From assembly GCA_030689795.1 (NCBI GenBank), contig JAUYEO010000081.1, positions 1-9,744 on the forward strand: a stretch of DNA of 9,744 nucleotides, in the 5' to 3' direction. The notes under the pieces were generated by a model. It saw only the letters and a list, made by a program, of their open reading frames with translations, was not told where the DNA came from and searched no databases. The DNA is from Desulfobacterales bacterium (GTDB lineage Bacteria > Desulfobacterota > Desulfobacteria > Desulfobacterales > RPRI01). The translations under genes were made by a program, and so were the position numbers. Shown here piece after piece: positions 6,478 to 9,744 of this stretch (position 1 is its first letter; each line of letters starts with the position of its first letter).

Positions 6478-6717
6478 TTAATCTTCATCTTCTGCATGAG
6501 CTTGTTTGCCGACCCCTTTGAGACCGATCAGGGTGGTGCTTCCGCTTGACCAGTATTCAAGAATCTCTTCTTGCACCATTTGATTTACCAGATTTTTTAC
6601 TTCTCTTGGTTTTTCATCCGGAGCCATTGCGTAGAAGTCTTTCAGATAAAACTTGGATTTACCCTTTTTGCCTTGAAGAGTTTCTACTATCACTTTTTTT
6701 AAAGCTTCTTTGTCCAT
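6478..6717 (-). CDS. dsrD: DsrD, winged-helix activator of dissimilatory sulfite reductase
   Basis: Small protein found with dsrAB in sulfate and sulfite reducers and absent from sulfur oxidisers. Work on other species showed a winged-helix fold and, more recently, that DsrD increases the sulfite-reducing activity of DsrAB rather than acting as a DNA-binding regulator. This 79-residue product has the family size (about 78) and typical features: the KGKSKFYLKDFYAMAPDEKPREVKNLVNQMVQEEILEYWSSGSTT pattern spans residues 18-62, in line with a helix-turn-helix plus wing, and the end is acidic (AEDED). GAGG at 6725-6728 lies seven bases before ATG 6717. It is separated from dsrB by 62 bases that contain a strong hairpin, and is followed 9 bases later by dsrN. 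Its presence argues for the reductive direction of the pathway here. Confidence 0.95.
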   Translation of the reverse strand: MDKEALKKVIVETLQGKKGKSKFYLKDFYAMAPDEKPREVKNLVNQMVQEEILEYWSSGSTTLIGLKGVGKQAHAEDED

Positions 6718-6739
6718 TATTTGGCCTCATAATAAATTT

Positions 6740-6765
6740 AACCGGGGCAAACTTTTGCCCCGGTT
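6740..6765 (-). promoter_or_regulatory. Perfect hairpin between dsrB and dsrD
   Basis: AACCGGGGCAAA (6740-6751) and TTTGCCCCGGTT (6754-6765) are perfect reverse complements, a G/C-rich stem of 11-12 bp with a very small loop. On the - strand it starts 14 bases after the dsrB stop and is followed by TAAATTTATTATG, which is U-rich but not a continuous U-run. It resembles a leaky terminator or an mRNA 3'-end stabiliser that would lower dsrD-dsrN output relative to dsrAB. On the + strand it is followed by TTGTTGTTTT. The function is inferred; the structure is direct. Confidence 0.7.
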
Positions 6766-6779
6766 TGTTGTTTTAACTG

Positions 6780-7925
6780 CTAGAACTTGAACTGCGTTGT
6801 CTGGCGCCATGTAAAATAGGCCGGATCACGGAAATCATCGATGAGATGGTGAGTAAACGGAAGTTCGCATTTCTCAAAAAATCTTTCCCATCCGATTCTT
6901 TCAGCCCATTCACCAAGACGTTCATATTTGTTTGCGTCTTTGGCATAAGCTTCTACCATTTTCTTAATTACAGCGGTTGTCTGGGGCCAACGAGGTGTTT
7001 CGTTGGGTAAAAATGCGACAACAACTTTAGAAAACTTGGGAGTGCTTATTCTGTTTGAAACCTTGCCGCCTGCCATGATTACTATGCCGTCGCCGACAGC
7101 GTCTGCAAGAGGCATCGAGGGACACATTGTGTAACAGTTGCCGCAATACATGCATCTTTCATTGTTTACGGCGACACTGTTTAATTTTACACCGTTAATC
7201 TCAATTTTTGCAGGTTTGATGGCTGCAGTAGGGCAAGCAGCAATTGCAAGAGGGATTTCGCACATCTTGTCGAGATATTCATGATCCAGAAGCGGCGGTT
7301 TGCGGTGATATCCGAGAATAGCGATATCGGAGCAGTGAACAGCGCCGCACATGTTGAGACAGCAGGCAAGAGAAACGCGCAGATGGGCAGGCATCCTCAT
7401 GCTTTTGAAATCATCAAACAGCACATCCATTGTGGCCTTTACCGGTCCGGAAGCATCCGTTGCCGGTGTGTGGCAATGAATCCATCCCTGGGTGTGAACT
7501 ATATTGGTGATTCCGGCGCCTGTGCCGCCGACCGGGAACTTGAAGCTTCCGCCTGCGAATTTTCTGCTCTCAAGGTCTTTTTTCAAAGGAGCAATTTTAT
7601 CCTGGCTGTCGACGAAAAATTCTATGTTGTTTCTGGTTGTAAATCTCAAAAATCCGCCGCAATGCTTGTCTGCAATTTCGCAGATTTCGCGGATATGTGT
7701 ACAGCTCATTATTCGGCAGCCGCCGACTCTTACTGTAAAAATTTTATCGCCTGTTTCAGAAACATGAACCAGAACACCCGGTTCAAGAATTTCATGATAC
7801 AGCCATTTGCCTTTGTTTTTAGCAATTATCGGATGATAGAACTCATCGTATTTTCTCGGACCGATGTCGGTTATCCTGTTTTCCATCGGTTTGTCTTTAT
7901 TGTATCCTGAGGATATGAATGCCAT
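6780..7925 (-). CDS. dsrB: Dissimilatory (bi)sulfite reductase beta subunit DsrB
   Basis: Catalytic subunit of the cytoplasmic DsrA2B2 enzyme that reduces sulfite, handing partly reduced sulfur to DsrC. The 381 residues equal the length known for Desulfovibrio DsrB. The cysteines holding the sirohaem-coupled 4Fe-4S cluster are C151, C188, C189 and C193 (WIHC, and ACCLNMC), in the same positions as in the Desulfovibrio enzyme. The inserted ferredoxin domain has C231 (AACPTAAI) and C258, C261, C264 (CMYCGNC), with an extra C268. Sirohaem-contacting basic residues are present in RVGGCRIMSCTH (66-77) and RFTTRNN (94-100). A GGGGG ribosome site (7934-7938) overlaps the dsrA stop, only 12 bases separate the genes, and translation of the two subunits is likely coupled. 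The sequence near 7129-7145, over CYTMCP/CGNC, corresponds to the widely conserved stretch used as a dsrB marker. Confidence 0.98.
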   Translation of the reverse strand: MAFISSGYNKDKPMENRITDIGPRKYDEFYHPIIAKNKGKWLYHEILEPGVLVHVSETGDKIFTVRVGGCRIMSCTHIREICEIADKHCGGFLRFTTRNNIEFFVDSQDKIAPLKKDLESRKFAGGSFKFPVGGTGAGITNIVHTQGWIHCHTPATDASGPVKATMDVLFDDFKSMRMPAHLRVSLACCLNMCGAVHCSDIAILGYHRKPPLLDHEYLDKMCEIPLAIAACPTAAIKPAKIEINGVKLNSVAVNNERCMYCGNCYTMCPSMPLADAVGDGIVIMAGGKVSNRISTPKFSKVVVAFLPNETPRWPQTTAVIKKMVEAYAKDANKYERLGEWAERIGWERFFEKCELPFTHHLIDDFRDPAYFTWRQTTQFKF

Positions 7926-7937
7926 GGTCTTTACCCC

Positions 7938-9248
7938 CTATCTCTGATGGTATTTTCTGAATTCGTTAATATCGCCTGTAAAGCCGCCTTCAACCTCGTC
8001 TTCTTTCCAGAAGATGTAAGGATTGGATCTCGGCTCTTTAACATGCTGCGGCATCGGTTTGATATTTGTCATCTCAAGAAGTTTCTGGAAACCCTGGCGT
8101 TTGATCAATTCGCCGAGTCTTTCACGGTTCTTTCCTTCTTCCATCCACCAATCCCAAACAGCTTCGATAACTTTTTTGATCTCATCATAAGGCTCTTCAG
8201 CTTTAACAAAAGGAACAAGGAGAGAACCCATCTGGGCGCCGTCAAGGATCGGAGCCTTGGCTCCAACCAGTATTGAAAGGCCCCTTTCGTTACCGATTCT
8301 CAGCGCTCGCGGCATAACGTTAATGCAGTGCATGCACCTTGTACACTCTCTGTTGTTGATTTCGAGTTTGCCGCCTTCATAACGCATGCAGCCTGTCGGG
8401 CAAAGATTAATGACTTCTTTCTGGATATCAAACTTACCCCAGTCACGTCCTGAATGAGCTCCTGCATTAGGAGGATATTCGCCGCCGACGTACGCTTTAA
8501 CAGCTTTCTGATCGAGCCTGATGTCGTCCTTCCAGGTACCTATAAAAGACATGTCTGAACGTGCGATTGAGGCCACGCAGCAGTTGGGGCAGCCATCAAA
8601 CTTGAACTTGAATTTGTAGGGGAATGCCGGGCGATGAAGTTCGTCCTGATAAGCATTAGTGAGAGCGTGGCATATTGCCTGTGTGTCGTAACATGCATAT
8701 TCGCAGCGTGCCGCGCCGATACAATCTGCAGGAGTTCTCAAGTTTGAACCGGAACCCCCCAGATCTTGATTTAATCTATGAGTCAATTCGAAAAAGATTT
8801 CCTCGATCTGCGGAGTTGTCGTTCCGATCCAGATGATATCTCCGGTTGATCCGTGCATGTTGGTAATACCGCTGCCGCGAAATTGCCAAAGGTCGCAAAG
8901 CTGCTTTAAGTATTCTGAGGTATAGAACTTACCGGCAGGCTGGCTTACGCGCATGGTATGGAAATGAGCAACCCCGGGAAACATTTCCGGCTGATCGCAA
9001 TACCTTCCGATAACGCCGCCACCATAACCAAAAACACCTACAATTCCACCGTGTTTCCAGTGAGTTCTTTTGTGCTTGAAGGAAAGTTCCAGAACTCCAA
9101 GCAGATCATCGCAAACATCCACCGGAATCTGGTACTCCACACCATTCACGTTCTTTGCTCTTACTTCTGCCTCTTGCTTTAGATCAGATACAAAGCTTGG
9201 CCACGGCCCGCTTTCAAGCTGATCCAACAAAGGGGTCTTATGTTTCAT
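7938..9248 (-). CDS. dsrA: Dissimilatory (bi)sulfite reductase alpha subunit DsrA
   Basis: Partner of DsrB in the sirohaem enzyme that performs the last step of sulfate respiration. The 436 residues fit bacterial reductive DsrA. Cluster ligands near the (sirohydrochlorin/sirohaem) site are C176, C182, C220 and C224, one position lower than the numbering in Desulfovibrio DsrA; C186 and C223 are additional. The ferredoxin domain has C283 (LCPTGC) and C302, C305, C308 (CTRCMHC). THWKHGGIVGVFGYGGGVIGRY (62-83) and RGSGITNMHGSTGD (124-137) are hallmark DsrA stretches. A strong GGAGGT ribosome site (9255-9260) lies six bases before ATG 9248. It is the first gene of the - strand operon dsrABDN, under a promoter about 155 bases upstream. 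No frameshift or missing key residue was seen, so the enzyme should be functional. Confidence 0.98.
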   Translation of the reverse strand: MKHKTPLLDQLESGPWPSFVSDLKQEAEVRAKNVNGVEYQIPVDVCDDLLGVLELSFKHKRTHWKHGGIVGVFGYGGGVIGRYCDQPEMFPGVAHFHTMRVSQPAGKFYTSEYLKQLCDLWQFRGSGITNMHGSTGDIIWIGTTTPQIEEIFFELTHRLNQDLGGSGSNLRTPADCIGAARCEYACYDTQAICHALTNAYQDELHRPAFPYKFKFKFDGCPNCCVASIARSDMSFIGTWKDDIRLDQKAVKAYVGGEYPPNAGAHSGRDWGKFDIQKEVINLCPTGCMRYEGGKLEINNRECTRCMHCINVMPRALRIGNERGLSILVGAKAPILDGAQMGSLLVPFVKAEEPYDEIKKVIEAVWDWWMEEGKNRERLGELIKRQGFQKLLEMTNIKPMPQHVKEPRSNPYIFWKEDEVEGGFTGDINEFRKYHQR

Positions 9249-9397
9249 CGTTTTACCTCCATTTTGTTAATATGACTAAGAATACAGATTTGAGATATTT
9301 AACTTCAGACTCGGAGCTTGTGGAGTCACCTCCTCTCGCGTTGGCATATTTATAAGTATGTTTAAGGATATTCCTGTAAAAAACGACAAATCGACAA
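9249..9397 (-). promoter_or_regulatory. Long 5' leader of the dsr operon with an orphan SD-like site
   Basis: From the predicted start near 9397 to ATG 9248 the transcript would carry about 149 untranslated bases. Close to its 5' end is the direct repeat TTGTCG-AT-TTGTCG (9384-9397). Around 9323-9335 the - strand reads GAGAGGAGGTGACTCC, a near-perfect anti-16S match far from any start codon it could serve; GGAG can pair with the following CTCC, and GACTC with GAGTC a little further on. A 23-codon frame (9347-9276) crosses it but lacks its own ribosome site. The leader matches no riboswitch class known to me. The boundary depends on the predicted promoter. Confidence 0.35.
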
Positions 9398-9403
9398 GGA
9401 CTT

Positions 9404-9432
9404 CGTATAAGATTAATATTGTTTGTTGTCAA
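9404..9432 (-). promoter_or_regulatory. Sigma70-type promoter of dsrABDN
   Basis: Read on the - strand, a perfect -35 TTGACA (9432-9427) is followed after 17 bases by -10 TATACG (9409-9404; four of six matches). An A/T tract (CTTTTTTA) just upstream of the -35 could act as an UP-like element. It points at dsrA and is the only well-spaced candidate in the upstream DNA. Confidence 0.6.
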
Positions 9433-9568
9433 TAAAAAAGGAGTGTTTATAACCTATTGATATTCATAAATGCTGAATAATTAAAACCCTCTTCATATTG
9501 TGGTGCAGGTTGAATAAAAGCGCTTTATATTGTGTTTAGTAAGTTAGAGATTATTTCCTGCGTTTTTC

Positions 9569-9609
9569 TACCCCTCAAGGGGGTACTGAAAAAAGTCCCG
9601 TTTATCGGG
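9569..9609. repeat. Two small adjacent palindromes
   Basis: TACCCC (9569-9574) pairs with GGGGTA (9580-9585) around TCAAG, and CCCG (9597-9600) pairs with CGGG (9606-9609) around TTTAT. They are joined by CTGAAAAAAGT. Part of the joining stretch, GGTACTGAAAAAAG (9582-9595), also occurs at 3210-3223. The form fits intergenic REP-like DNA. Confidence 0.4.
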
Positions 9610-9668
9610 GTTGGAAGTATTGAGAAAATATAATAGCAGACATTATGAGCCAATTGCAAAAGTCCCTC

Positions 9669-9691
9669 TCCCCTCCCTTGATGGGAGGGGA
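9669..9691. repeat. REP-like G/C-rich palindrome
   Basis: TCCCCTCCC (9669-9677) and GGGAGGGGA (9683-9691) form a perfect 9-bp stem with a TTGAT loop, inside a longer run CCCTCTCCCC...ATTAAGGGGATGG. Palindromes of this look are common between genes in many proteobacterial genomes. No T-run follows on either strand, so a terminator role is not supported. Confidence 0.6.
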
Positions 9692-9744
9692 TTAAGGGGA
9701 TGGTGAAAGAACAACTCATTGATAACTCTAATCTTTTACCCCTC

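Larger units (their letters stand above)
9433..9744. other. Gene-free AT-rich region with small palindromes
   Basis: No credible coding sequence was found here on either strand. The 9525-9719 reading frame on the - strand is a by-product of the G/C-rich palindromes, because it translates their arms into IPLIPSHQGRGEG-like strings. 9433-9568 shows no repeat, hairpin or promoter that I can support. The palindromes lie in 9569-9691. The window ends in TTTACCCCTC, which resembles the start of the 9569 palindrome, so another copy may follow. Confidence 0.6.

Noticed and set aside
7281..7910. 209-codon + strand frame antisense to dsrB
   Set aside because: Lies wholly opposite the strongly conserved dsrB; its composition is that of a shadow frame and no family is recognisable.
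9264..9280. Possible Rex operator (TTGTTAA half-site) in the dsrA leader
   Set aside because: Only one half matches; the other half at the right spacing matches about two of seven bases, and it lies downstream of the promoter close to the ribosome site.
9597..9691. CRISPR-like or terminator array in the terminal palindromes
   Set aside because: The palindromes differ from one another, are irregularly spaced, and none has a following T-run.
9525..9719. 64-codon - strand frame near the window end
   Set aside because: It translates REP-like palindromes (PLIPSHQGRG, TPLRGRK strings), a familiar artefact of such repeats.

Overview
This window looks like a chromosomal segment of an anaerobic sulfate-reducing bacterium of the Desulfobacterota, most like the Desulfobacterales. 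The main reason is an intact dsrA-dsrB-dsrD-dsrN cluster of the reductive bacterial type; dsrD in particular marks organisms that use Dsr to reduce sulfite. A soluble tetrahaem cytochrome c3 gene lies next to it. DNA is moderately AT-rich. No tRNA, rRNA, CRISPR array, transposase or phage gene was seen.

Layout. Positions 1-393 hold no convincing gene and are filled with imperfect inverted repeats that look like a dispersed, non-coding repeat family. On the + strand follows a tight molybdenum-cofactor run, mobA (394-993), a divergent moaE (1030-1389) and moaC (1402-1887), and then a lipoprotein lytic transglycosylase of the MltA family (1904-3148). After a 124-base gap come tatB (3273-3629) and tatC (3633-4376). 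A cytochrome c3 gene (4533-4988) has its own good sigma70-type promoter (4427-4455) and a strong intrinsic terminator (5013-5057). This terminator overlaps the 3' end of the convergent dsr operon.

On the - strand the dsr operon reads dsrA (9248-7938), dsrB (7925-6780), dsrD (6717-6478), dsrN (6468-5044). A TTGACA/17/TATACG promoter lies at 9404-9432 and implies a leader of about 149 bases. A perfect 12-bp inverted repeat stands between dsrB and dsrD. The last 300 bases (9433-9744) are gene-free and contain small G/C-rich palindromes of REP type.

How the genes may work together (inference): MobA, MoaE and MoaC help build molybdopterin-guanine-dinucleotide cofactor. TatBC exports folded cofactor-containing enzymes such as formate dehydrogenases and hydrogenases. 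Periplasmic cytochrome c3 accepts electrons from such enzymes. DsrAB, activated by DsrD and using (possibly DsrN-amidated) sirohaem, carries out the terminal reduction of sulfite. The segment is thus a block of sulfate-respiration functions rather than a mobile island. I found no clearly undescribed system. The parts most worth a second look are non-coding: the dsrA leader, the dsrB-dsrD hairpin, the shared convergent terminator and the flanking repeats.
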